Shown: one piece after another, positions 1-5,392 of the stretch
How the letters are laid out: each line of letters begins with the position of its first letter
Numbering within the stretch: the first letter of the stretch is position 1
Origin: CAYJVP01 sp964373615
Lineage (GTDB): Bacteria > Patescibacteriota > Patescibacteriia > UBA9934 > GWF2-40-263
Direction: 5' to 3'
NCBI GenBank assembly: GCA_964373615.1
Contig: CAYJVP010000010.1
Coordinates: 1 to 20,216 of the forward strand
DNA: 20,216 bases
The notes under the pieces: generated by a model
Database searches by the model: none
Told to the model about the DNA's origin: nothing
Seen by the model: the letters and a program-made list of their open reading frames with translations, nothing else
Position numbers and translations under genes: made by a program

Positions 1-63
1 CACTACGTTTCGTGGGGCTCGACAGCCCGTTTGACGAAAATCCATCAGTTTTTCAGAGGTCCC
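1..63. repeat. 129-bp palindromic repeat, copy 1 (right half only)
   Basis: From position 4 onward these bases match the right half of the element seen complete at 9908-10036 (offset 9973), ending in the same CAG.GGTCCC arm. The left half lies outside the window. It carries no gene. Confidence 0.85.
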
Positions 64-68
64 CGATG

Positions 69-112
69 ATCCTTCGACTCCGTCCCGCCGATGGCGGAAC
101 TTCGCTCAGGAT
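69..112. repeat. Small GC-rich palindromic repeat
   Basis: The outer arms ATCCT (69-73) and AGGAT (108-112) enclose a perfect inner hairpin, CCGCC-GAT-GGCGG (85-97). The outer part contains CCTTCGAC and CGCTCAGG, variants of which recur at the 3' end of queA (3753-3777) and in the metallophosphoesterase gene (6579-6600). I infer a dispersed short palindrome family. It sits just beyond the terminator of the minus-strand RNA. Confidence 0.6.
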
Positions 113-157
113 GACTAAAACTCCCACGGTGTGACTCACACCATGGGAGTTTTAGTC
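113..157 (-). terminator. Strong hairpin terminator, probably bidirectional
   Basis: The sequence GACTAAAACTCCCA at 113-126 is complementary to TGGGAGTTTTAGTC at 144-157, and the stem continues through GGTGTGA/TCACACC with a single mismatch, giving about 21 pairs around a very small loop. A-rich and T-rich segments sit at the base on both sides, so it could stop transcripts from either direction. On the minus strand it ends the candidate RNA that starts near 922. Confidence 0.75.
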
Positions 158-397
158 AAAAGAAAATCGGCCGTACCTGTGAGGGTCGTGCCGAGAAGGT
201 GACCCGTGAGGGTCTCCTCCGGATGACCAGAGGTCAGGGAGGCGCGGATGTATACATCGGCGGATTGATCTTTTCGAGTCTTCACCTCGGTTGTGACAGT
301 GCCACTTCCTTGGATGAACCCGTTAAGTTCTTTCTACCTTTGCACGCATACCGCGCGCTCCCCTAACTCTCCCGAGTTGTACAGTTTTTCGTTCGAG

Positions 398-508
398 TGG
401 CTTTTGAGGGCCATCTACTAGTCTGACGTCCTTGTCGCCCTTTCGATTTCGGAGGTTTTGAGGCCTCCTACTCTGTACTTTGGGAAGGTCGGCTTTTGAG
501 GGCCTTCC
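398..508 (-). repeat. Three hairpins with identical CCUCAAAA loops
   Basis: On the minus strand, TGGC/GCCA (413-398), GGAGG/CCTCC (468-451) and GGC/GCC with outer GGAA/TTCC (508-483) each close the same loop CCTCAAAA. Stem sequences differ while the loop is constant, and each is preceded by a TAG-containing 5' flank (CTAGTAG, GAGTAG, ACTAG). Constant loop on variable stem is typical of repeated protein-binding or tertiary-contact modules in RNA. The function is unknown. Confidence 0.6.
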
Positions 509-784
509 TAGTTCGTCCTGTTCGCGTCGGGTTGTTCACCTCTCTTTTGGCTCACGCCTCTGGAGACGACTCTGACCTCTTGCGAGATCTTCATCATTCA
601 TCCCGTCTTACAACAGGATTGTGGCGAACTTGGTCGTTGGCGTTCATCGCACCGATCCGCCTGGTCATCTCGAGGCAGTGTCCTCTTGCTGAAGGAGGGC
701 TTTCCAGGAGCTGGGTCCAGTTGGACAGGCACGCATCGCGCCGAGTACTACCGCCGTCAGGCTGCGTGGCCGACCGAAGTCGGT

Positions 785-913
785 TTAGGCTTTTGCCGAG
801 GAGGTTTCGCTCGTTTCAATCCCCTCCGTAGTGGGGGAACCCCACCCTGGGTGGGACTTGGTGAGCGGCGGAGGTAAACCTCCGCGGGCCTTGGCTGCCT
901 TCGCAATCTTCAT
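785..913 (-). CDS. Possible 42-residue leader ORF (doubtful)
   Basis: An ATG at 913-911 lies about nine bases after the predicted transcription start and opens 42 codons to a TAA at 787-785. The peptide begins MKIAKAAKAR and is otherwise rich in Pro, Gly, Ser and Thr. There is no Shine-Dalgarno site, and its second half coincides with stable RNA hairpins (865-882). The UUCG hairpin at 770-783 follows the stop directly. It might be a leader peptide, but a chance ORF at the 5' end of a structured RNA is at least as likely. Confidence 0.2.
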   Translation of the reverse strand: MKIAKAAKARGGLPPPLTKSHPGWGSPTTEGIETSETSSAKA

Positions 914-928
914 GCGATGGTAACGAGC

Positions 929-957
929 ACTTTAGCGCAACAGAAAACAGGTGTCAA
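929..957 (-). promoter_or_regulatory. Sigma-70-type promoter of the minus-strand RNA
   Basis: On the minus strand a perfect TTGACA (957-952) is followed after 17 bases by TAAAGT (934-929), putting the transcription start near 922. It is the best -35/-10 match in the window and drives the candidate ncRNA towards position 113. Confidence 0.7.
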
Positions 958-996
958 GGGCCCTGGTTTGGCCTTATTTGACGCCTGTTCACATTT

Positions 997-1018
997 TTAT
1001 CCCCAAAACTGTGGATAA
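997..1018. promoter_or_regulatory. Inverted pair of DnaA-box-like 9-mers
   Basis: TTATCCCCA (997-1005, plus) and TTATCCACA (1018-1010, minus, perfect consensus) face each other four bases apart, between the end of prfA and the promoter of the minus-strand RNA. Two boxes are too few for an origin. They may bind DnaA as a regulator of the adjacent promoter, or be chance. Confidence 0.3.
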
Positions 1019-1048
1019 CTCTGCCATTCAACACTGATTGTTGAAATG

Positions 1049-2131
1049 TTACTCGTCGTTTTCACCGCTTACGAAAGCATTGTGAAGTTCAGCAATTTTC
1101 AAAGCCGCAAGAATTTCGTCGATCTGCCCGTTCATGAGAGCTGGAAGGTTGTGGAAGTTCTGCTTGATTCTGTGGTCGGTCAGCCGATCCTGCGGAAAGT
1201 TGTATGTTCGGATTTTTTCCGACCGTTCGCCCGTGCCGATTTGGCCGCGCCTGGCCTCCTCTCGCTCACGCCGCAACTTTTCCTGTTTAAGCGCGAAGAG
1301 TCTTGCCCGAAGCACCTGCATGGCGCGCTCCTTGTTTTGCGTCTGGCTGCGCTCATCCTGACACTGCACCACAAGGCCGCTTGGAAGGTGCGTGATGCGC
1401 ACGGCCGAATAGGTGGTGTTTACGCTCTGTCCACCATGTCCGCCCGAGGTGGTTGTTTCAAGTTTGATATCTTTCGGATCAATGTGAAGATCAACCTCTT
1501 CGGCTTCGGGGAGCACGGCGACCGTGGCCGTTGAGGTGTGCACGCGTCCGGCCTTTTCCGTTTCCGGCACGCGCTGAACGCGGTGCACGCCGCTTTCAAA
1601 CTTCATCTTGCTGTACACGTTCTTGCCGGACACGGTAAAAATGACCTCTTTGAACCCGCCAAGGTCATTGCGGTTTGCCGAGATAAGGGAGGTCTTCCAC
1701 CCCTCTTTGTCTCCAAACAGGTTGTACATGCGAAACAGTTCGCCCGCAAACAGCGCGGCTTCGTTTCCGCCCGTGCCAGCGCGAATCTCGACCACGATGT
1801 TTTTGCGATCAAGCGGATCCGGCGGCACAAGGGCGAGCGTGAACGCCTCTTCAAGTTTCGGCAGCGTCGCATTGAGGGCATCGATTTCGTTTTGTGCGAG
1901 CTCGCGCATGTCCAGATTCTGAGACTCGGCGAGCGTTTCCTTGGCTTCTTCGAGATGTTTGCGCGCCGTGGCGTATGTCTCGCCAATCTCGATCACTTTC
2001 TTCACTTCATTGTACGCCTCACTCACCTCGCGCAATTTTTGCATATTTGAAAGAACGCTCGGATCCGCGAGCTGGGATTCGAGCTTCTTTCCTTCCTCCC
2101 GCTTTTCGTTGAGGCTTGCGAGGAGATTCAT
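1049..2131 (-). CDS. prfA: Peptide chain release factor 1
   Basis: RF1 recognises UAA and UAG in the ribosomal A site and triggers hydrolysis of peptidyl-tRNA. The 360-residue product equals the usual RF1 length. The N-terminal coiled domain covers about residues 1-100. The codon-recognition region around 183-200 carries the RF1-type PxT tripeptide as PET (189-191), followed by the HTSTATVAVLPE segment. The catalytic GGQ is at 233-235 within SGGHGGQSVN. The ATG follows directly on the TAG stop of rpmE with no spacer and no Shine-Dalgarno site, so translation is probably coupled to rpmE. Several nearby genes (rpmE, the metallophosphoesterase, the helicase) end in TAG, consistent with a working RF1. 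A 7-bp hairpin follows the stop at 1027-1045 but has no T-run. Confidence 0.97.
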   Translation of the reverse strand: MNLLASLNEKREEGKKLESQLADPSVLSNMQKLREVSEAYNEVKKVIEIGETYATARKHLEEAKETLAESQNLDMRELAQNEIDALNATLPKLEEAFTLALVPPDPLDRKNIVVEIRAGTGGNEAALFAGELFRMYNLFGDKEGWKTSLISANRNDLGGFKEVIFTVSGKNVYSKMKFESGVHRVQRVPETEKAGRVHTSTATVAVLPEAEEVDLHIDPKDIKLETTTSGGHGGQSVNTTYSAVRITHLPSGLVVQCQDERSQTQNKERAMQVLRARLFALKQEKLRREREEARRGQIGTGERSEKIRTYNFPQDRLTDHRIKQNFHNLPALMNGQIDEILAALKIAELHNAFVSGENDE

Positions 2132-2458
2132 CTAGGCGGCTTTTGCGGCTTTTTTGGCGCGCGGCTTTGTTTCATCCGCTTGAGCCTGTTTGGCTTTGCG
2201 GGTTTCGGCGCGCTTGGCGCGTTTCACCTTTTTGCCCGTGGCCGCCTTCGCGGTCTTTTTGGACATGCGCTCTTCGAATTTTTCCACACGGCGCGCGGTG
2301 TCGAGAATCTTGGCCTTCTCGCCCGTGTAGACCGGGTGGCAGGCCGCACACAACTCCACGTGGATTTCTTTCACGGTCGAGCCGATGTCGTATGTCGCCC
2401 CGCAGGCGCACTTGATCTTCGCGTCTTCGAAGTATTCGGGATGGATATCTTTTTTCAT
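2132..2458 (-). CDS. rpmE: Ribosomal protein L31, zinc-binding type, with basic tail
   Basis: L31 is a large-subunit protein that contributes to the bridge with the 30S head. The 108-residue product starts MKKDIHPEYF, the family's usual beginning. It has the four zinc ligands C17, C19, C37 and C40 (CxC...CxxC) of the zinc-containing form. Residues beyond about 70 form a long Lys/Ala/Arg-rich tail, making it longer than the ~70-residue standard L31; basic tails on ribosomal proteins are common. The ATG at 2458-2456 has AGAGG seven bases upstream, and that site is part of the palindromic repeat (2460-2588). An in-frame ATG at 2512 would add 18 residues coded entirely by the repeat; I reject it because homologues begin at MKK. 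Co-transcribed with prfA. Confidence 0.95.
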   Translation of the reverse strand: MKKDIHPEYFEDAKIKCACGATYDIGSTVKEIHVELCAACHPVYTGEKAKILDTARRVEKFEERMSKKTAKAATGKKVKRAKRAETRKAKQAQADETKPRAKKAAKAA

Positions 2459-2459
2459 A

Positions 2460-2588
2460 GAGACCTCTGCAAAAGTGCGTCTTTTCGTCTCACGGGCGCC
2501 CGTCGACCCCACTCAACGTAGGTTTCCCTACGTTTCGTGGGGCTCGACAGCCCGTTCAACGAAAATCCATCACTTTTTCAGAGGTCTC
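2460..2588. repeat. 129-bp palindromic repeat, copy 2 (complete), in the rpmE leader
   Basis: The two halves are imperfect reverse complements. The end arms GAGACCTCTG and CAGAGGTCTC pair perfectly, and the apex AACGTAGG-TTTC-CCTACGTT is a perfect 8-bp hairpin. It has the same length as copy 3 (9908-10036). Where the arms differ between copies, both sides change together: GAGACC/GGTCTC here against GGGACC/GGTCCC, and AAGTG/CACTT against AACTG/CAGTT. It lies between the rpmE-prfA promoter and the rpmE start, so it is transcribed as a long hairpin. Confidence 0.9.
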
Positions 2589-2616
2589 CATAACCTTTCC
2601 TGTAAGGAATGGCGCG

Positions 2617-2645
2617 AGTGTAACAGTGAATCCCACGCGTGTCAA
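2617..2645 (-). promoter_or_regulatory. Promoter of rpmE-prfA
   Basis: On the minus strand TTGACA (2645-2640), 17 bases, then TACACT (2622-2617) predicts a start near 2610. The leader would be about 150 nt and include the whole palindromic repeat. The same -10 hexamer, TACACT, is used before rpsB. Confidence 0.6.
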
Positions 2646-2687
2646 TTTCTTGGCGAAGATGGATCTATCTGGCATGATGGCCGCGCT

Positions 2688-3791
2688 ATGTCGACCCCGA
2701 TCTCCCTTTTCGACTACGGCCTTCCGTCCGAGCTCATTGCCCAAGAGCCGGTTGAGCCGCGCGACGCATCACGACTCCTCGTGCTCGATCGAAAGACTGG
2801 GGAGATCCAGCACCGCGTGTTTCGAGATATTGTTGGAGAGCTTCGAGCTGGTGATGTTCTTGTGATGAACCATTCGAAAGTATTCAAGGCGAGGTTGCGT
2901 GGACGTCGTTTTAAAAAAGAATTTGAGGTCTTTCTCTTGCGACCGCTTCCGGATGCCCTCCCGGATTCATCCGTGTGGCACGCGCTCGTTCGCCCTGGAC
3001 GGCTTGCGCATGTTGGAAATTTTATCTCTCTGGCCGGAGGGGCCACGCCGACTGTTGCGGAAAAACGTGCGGACGGTTCTCTCGAACTTGCCTTTCCCAT
3101 GTCCGTTGAGGAGGTGTTCGCGTACGCGGATGAACAGGGGGAAGTTCCGACGCCACCCTATGTGAAAAAAACTCCGGAGACGCTCGAGACCTATCAGACG
3201 GTGTATGCCAAGGATGTCGGATCGGTCGCGGCGCCGACCGCTGGGTTTCATTTTACCGAGCGGCTGATGAACGAGTTGAGGCAGAAGGGCGTGCAGTTTG
3301 CATTCCTCACGCTCCATGTCGGGCTCGGCACGTTTCGTCCGATCAAATCGCAAACGCTTGAGGAGCACGAGATGCACGCGGAGTTTGTGCAGATTGATTC
3401 ACCGACCGCGGAGAGAATCAACGCGGCCAAGAGGGAAGGGCGACGTGTCATTGCGGTTGGGACAACGACGGTGCGTGCGCTCGAGGGTGTTTCACAAACC
3501 GTCCGATCGGACGGTTTAAGAAACACGCTGCCAGCGGAAGGGTTCACGGGCGACGTCAATCTGTTCATTACCCCAGGCTTTGAATTTCGCATCGTTGACG
3601 GACTCATCACAAATTTTCACTTGCCAAAATCCACTCTTCTCGCGCTCGTTTCAGCGTTCGCCGGACGGGAGAACATCTTGCGAGCCTACAGCGAGGCCGT
3701 GCGGGAGCAATATCGCTTCTATTCCTTTGGCGACGCGATGTTTATCAGAAATCCGCCCTTCGATGAACTCAGGGCGGATGGGGAACAATGA
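2688..3791 (+). CDS. queA: S-adenosylmethionine:tRNA ribosyltransferase-isomerase
   Basis: QueA transfers and isomerises the ribosyl part of S-adenosylmethionine onto 7-aminomethyl-7-deazaguanine at tRNA position 34, forming epoxyqueuosine. The 367-residue product starts MSTPISLFDYGLP and shows the family blocks QEPVEPRDASRLLVLDR, MNHSKVFKARL, SVAAPTAGFHFT, HVGLGTFRPI, HEMHAEF, VGTTTVRALE and ITNFHLPKSTLLALVSAFAG. It is slightly longer than the ~350-residue norm because of two repeat-derived pieces: about residues 270-277 are coded by a perfect palindrome (3496-3517), and the last dozen or so residues overlap another palindrome (3753-3777). The frame is open upstream to 2385, but homology begins at this ATG. 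No clear Shine-Dalgarno site. A weak TTGGCG-17-CATGAT upstream would give a nearly leaderless mRNA. Confidence 0.95.
   Translation: MSTPISLFDYGLPSELIAQEPVEPRDASRLLVLDRKTGEIQHRVFRDIVGELRAGDVLVMNHSKVFKARLRGRRFKKEFEVFLLRPLPDALPDSSVWHALVRPGRLAHVGNFISLAGGATPTVAEKRADGSLELAFPMSVEEVFAYADEQGEVPTPPYVKKTPETLETYQTVYAKDVGSVAAPTAGFHFTERLMNELRQKGVQFAFLTLHVGLGTFRPIKSQTLEEHEMHAEFVQIDSPTAERINAAKREGRRVIAVGTTTVRALEGVSQTVRSDGLRNTLPAEGFTGDVNLFITPGFEFRIVDGLITNFHLPKSTLLALVSAFAGRENILRAYSEAVREQYRFYSFGDAMFIRNPPFDELRADGEQ
3496..3517. repeat. Perfect 22-bp palindrome inside queA
   Basis: AAACCGTCCGA is followed immediately by its exact reverse complement. It encodes an in-frame segment (QTVRSDGL) in a part of QueA where length varies between homologues. 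It is probably a small mobile palindrome that the protein tolerates. Confidence 0.75.
3753..3777. repeat. Small palindrome overlapping the queA 3' end
   Basis: CCGCCCT and AGGGCGG enclose an 11-base loop containing TCGATGAACTC. The outer part resembles the CCTTCGAC...CTCAGG element at 69-112. It codes the tail residues around PPFDELRADG and may have replaced the original queA stop. Confidence 0.5.
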
Positions 3792-3808
3792 AAATCCCCC
3801 TAACCTTC

Positions 3809-3837
3809 TTGACCTATTTTTCGGCTGCGTGTACACT
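3809..3837 (+). promoter_or_regulatory. Promoter of rpsB-tsf
   Basis: TTGACC (3809-3814), 17 bases, TACACT (3832-3837). The predicted start is near 3844, giving a ~100-nt leader. It lies just past the queA stop, so rpsB-tsf is its own transcription unit. Confidence 0.65.
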
Positions 3838-3843
3838 CAAACC

Positions 3844-3946
3844 CATCATTCTTAATCAAACAGGTGAGGAAAAAAGCGTTGGATCCTCCCTCTGTCAATC
3901 GACAGCGGGCCTGATGCTTCTCACCGAAGAAAAAAGGAACTTACTT
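3844..3946 (+). promoter_or_regulatory. Structured 5' leader of rpsB
   Basis: GGTGAG (3863-3868) can pair with CTCACC (3920-3925), enclosing a hairpin CTGTC-AATC-GACAG (3892-3905) extended by CCC/GGG. S2 represses its own operon through the leader in Escherichia coli; a similar role here is inference. The Shine-Dalgarno AAGGA at 3934-3938 lies just after the structure. Confidence 0.4.
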
Positions 3947-4750
3947 ATGACCAATCTTCCTAGCCTGGTCGAGATGCTCCAGGCCGGCGTCCATTTTGGG
4001 CACCAAGCCTCGCGCTGGCATCCAAAAATGGAGCCGTACATTTTCACCGAACGCGGCGGTATCCACATCGTGAATCTCGAGAAGACCCAAGAGATGCTCC
4101 AGGCCGCGCTTGAGTATGCGAAAGGAGTGGTGTCGCGCGGCGGCGTTGTTTTGTTCGTTGGTACGAAACGGCAGGCGCAGGAAATCGTGAAGCGTGAGGC
4201 CGAGGCGTGTGCCATGCCGTATGTCTCTGAGCGCTGGCTTGGCGGAACACTCACGAACTTTGGGGAAATCAAAAAACTCATCAAGCGTTTCAAAACACTC
4301 AAGGACCAGCAGGCGAAAGGGGAGCTTCGTAAGTACACAAAGAAGGAACAGCTCATGTTTGCTCGCGAGATCGAAGAGCTTCAAAGGAAGGTGGGCGGCA
4401 TTGAGCGGTTGGAACGCATGCCAGAGGCCATGTTTATTGTCGATATGCGTGTCGAGAAAACCGCGCTTGCGGAAGCCCGTACGACGGGAATTCCTGTGAT
4501 CGCCATCTGCGACACGAATGTGAATCCACAGGACGCGGCGTATCCGATTCCGGCCAATGACGACGCCGTGAAAGGGATCGAGATGCTGACGCACCTCATG
4601 TCTTTGGCCGTGCAGGAAGGAAAGTTAGAAGCCGAAAAGGCTCGTCTGGAGGCCGGGCAAGCTGCGACTGCGGACGGGGCCGGGGCGTCAAAAGCGCCAA
4701 CGGTTTCCATAGCGTCAACCGGAACAGGAAAAATAATCGAGGAGGTATGA
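3947..4750 (+). CDS. rpsB: Ribosomal protein S2
   Basis: S2 is a small-subunit protein that binds late in assembly and helps recruit S1 where S1 exists. The 267-residue product begins MTNLPSLVEMLQAGVHFGHQ and has the typical blocks RWHPKMEPYIFTERGGIHIVNLEKT, FVGTKRQAQEIV, YVSERWLGGTLTNF, EAMFIVDMRVEKTALAEA, GIPVIAICDTNVNP and YPIPANDDA. The last ~45 residues are a low-complexity tail. The frame is open for 53 further codons upstream, but these lie in the promoter and leader; the chosen ATG is preceded by AAGGA at eight bases. The stop overlaps the tsf start by four bases (ATGA), the classic rpsB-tsf operon order. Confidence 0.97.
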   Translation: MTNLPSLVEMLQAGVHFGHQASRWHPKMEPYIFTERGGIHIVNLEKTQEMLQAALEYAKGVVSRGGVVLFVGTKRQAQEIVKREAEACAMPYVSERWLGGTLTNFGEIKKLIKRFKTLKDQQAKGELRKYTKKEQLMFAREIEELQRKVGGIERLERMPEAMFIVDMRVEKTALAEARTTGIPVIAICDTNVNPQDAAYPIPANDDAVKGIEMLTHLMSLAVQEGKLEAEKARLEAGQAATADGAGASKAPTVSIASTGTGKIIEEV

Positions 4751-5337
4751 TCGATGCGAAAATTGTCATGCAGCTGCGTCAGATGACGGGTGCGGGTATG
4801 ATGGATGCGAAGGCCGCGCTTGAGGAAGCCTCTGGGGATCTGAAAAAAGCCGCGGAGCTCATGCGAAAAAAAGGGATCGCGAAAGCGGAAAAAAAAGCGG
4901 AGCGAGAGACAAAAGAAGGCCGCGTCATTTCATACCTGCATGCCAACGGAAAGCTCGGCGCCATGGTCGAGGTTCTTTGTGAAACGGATTTTGTCGCTCG
5001 CACAGAGTCGTTTCAGACGCTCTGTCGCGACCTTGCGATGCATGTTGCCGCGTCTGATCCGCTCTATGTGAAGCGCACGGACGTGCCTGTTGCGGTCGTT
5101 GAAAAGGAAAAGGAAATTTATCGCGCGGAAATGGAAGGGCAGGCGAAGCCGCAGGAGATCATTGAGAAGATTGTCGACGGGAAACTCAACAAATATTTTA
5201 GCGATGTCTGCTTGCTCGAGCAGGCCTTTATCAAGGACGAGGATAAGACGATTGAAGAGGTTGTAAAGGAAAAAATCGCTTCGCTCGGTGAGAATATTCA
5301 AGTGACGAGATTCTGTCGGTTCAATATTGGTGGATAA
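4747..5337 (+). CDS. tsf: Translation elongation factor Ts
   Basis: EF-Ts is the nucleotide-exchange factor that frees GDP from EF-Tu. The 196-residue product is the short form (as in Thermus) rather than the ~280-residue E. coli form. The N-terminal UBA-like domain (residues 1-45) contains LRQMTGAGMMDAKAALEEASGDLKKA. The EF-Tu-contacting motif TDFVAR is at 80-85. A single core repeat and a C-terminal helix pair follow. GAGGAGGT lies immediately before the ATG, unusually close. The start overlaps the rpsB stop by four bases, suggesting coupled translation. A hairpin terminator follows at 5347-5374. Confidence 0.96.
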   Translation: MIDAKIVMQLRQMTGAGMMDAKAALEEASGDLKKAAELMRKKGIAKAEKKAERETKEGRVISYLHANGKLGAMVEVLCETDFVARTESFQTLCRDLAMHVAASDPLYVKRTDVPVAVVEKEKEIYRAEMEGQAKPQEIIEKIVDGKLNKYFSDVCLLEQAFIKDEDKTIEEVVKEKIASLGENIQVTRFCRFNIGG

Positions 5338-5346
5338 CTGAGAGAG

Positions 5347-5374
5347 CCGTTCGGCCACACAGCCGAGCGGTTTT
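5347..5374 (+). terminator. Rho-independent terminator after tsf
   Basis: CCGTTCGGC (5347-5355) pairs with GCCGAGCGG (5362-5370) around a six-base loop, followed by TTTT. It closes the rpsB-tsf operon. Confidence 0.75.
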
Positions 5375-5375
5375 A

Positions 5376-5384
5376 TGTTAGAAT
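5376..5384 (+). promoter_or_regulatory. Extended -10 promoter before gap
   Basis: TG-T-TAGAAT is an extended -10 element directly after the tsf terminator. I see no good -35. A start near 5390 would place the gap ATG (5393) almost at the mRNA 5' end, so gap may be translated from a leaderless or near-leaderless mRNA. Confidence 0.45.
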
Positions 5385-5392
5385 ATCCGCGT

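Larger units (their letters stand above)
113..922 (-). ncRNA. Candidate large structured non-coding RNA (~0.8 kb)
   Basis: No reading frame here looks convincing, yet the stretch is bounded by a near-consensus minus-strand promoter (929-957) and a strong hairpin (113-157). In the minus-strand sense it has many local stems. They include GCGGAGG-TTTA-CCTCCGC (865-882), CCGAC-TTCG-GTCGG (770-783), GATCTC-GCAA-GAGGTC near 575-590, and three hairpins with the identical eight-base loop CCTCAAAA (398-413, 451-468, 483-508). The UUCG and GNRA tetraloops only make sense when the minus strand is the RNA. I looked for RNase P landmarks, a tmRNA tag and group II domain V features and did not recognise any. 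Size and modular hairpins recall the big bacterial RNAs (OLE, GOLLD, ROOL), but I cannot assign a family. A decayed or short-ORF coding region remains the alternative. Confidence 0.55.

Noticed and set aside
136..594. Minus-strand frame of 153 codons interrupted only by TAG codons (four) and ending in the terminator; its last ~65 codons look protein-like
   Set aside because: TAG is a true stop for rpmE and other genes here, prfA is present, and the TAGs fall in the repeated flanks of the CCUCAAAA hairpins. The stop frequency is near that expected by chance, so I favour RNA over a recoded gene.
496..831. Plus-strand ORF of 111 codons in the first kilobase
   Set aside because: It lies antisense to the structured RNA, its composition is Arg/Leu/Ser-rich shadow-like, and no ribosome site or family resemblance is seen.
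1027..1045. 7-bp hairpin after prfA
   Set aside because: No T-run follows on the minus strand, so I do not call it a terminator.
2459..2512. 18-residue N-terminal extension of rpmE (start at 2512)
   Set aside because: It is coded wholly by the palindromic repeat; the same peptide start appears antisense at 9908-10036 where no gene follows. L31 proteins start at MKKDIHP.
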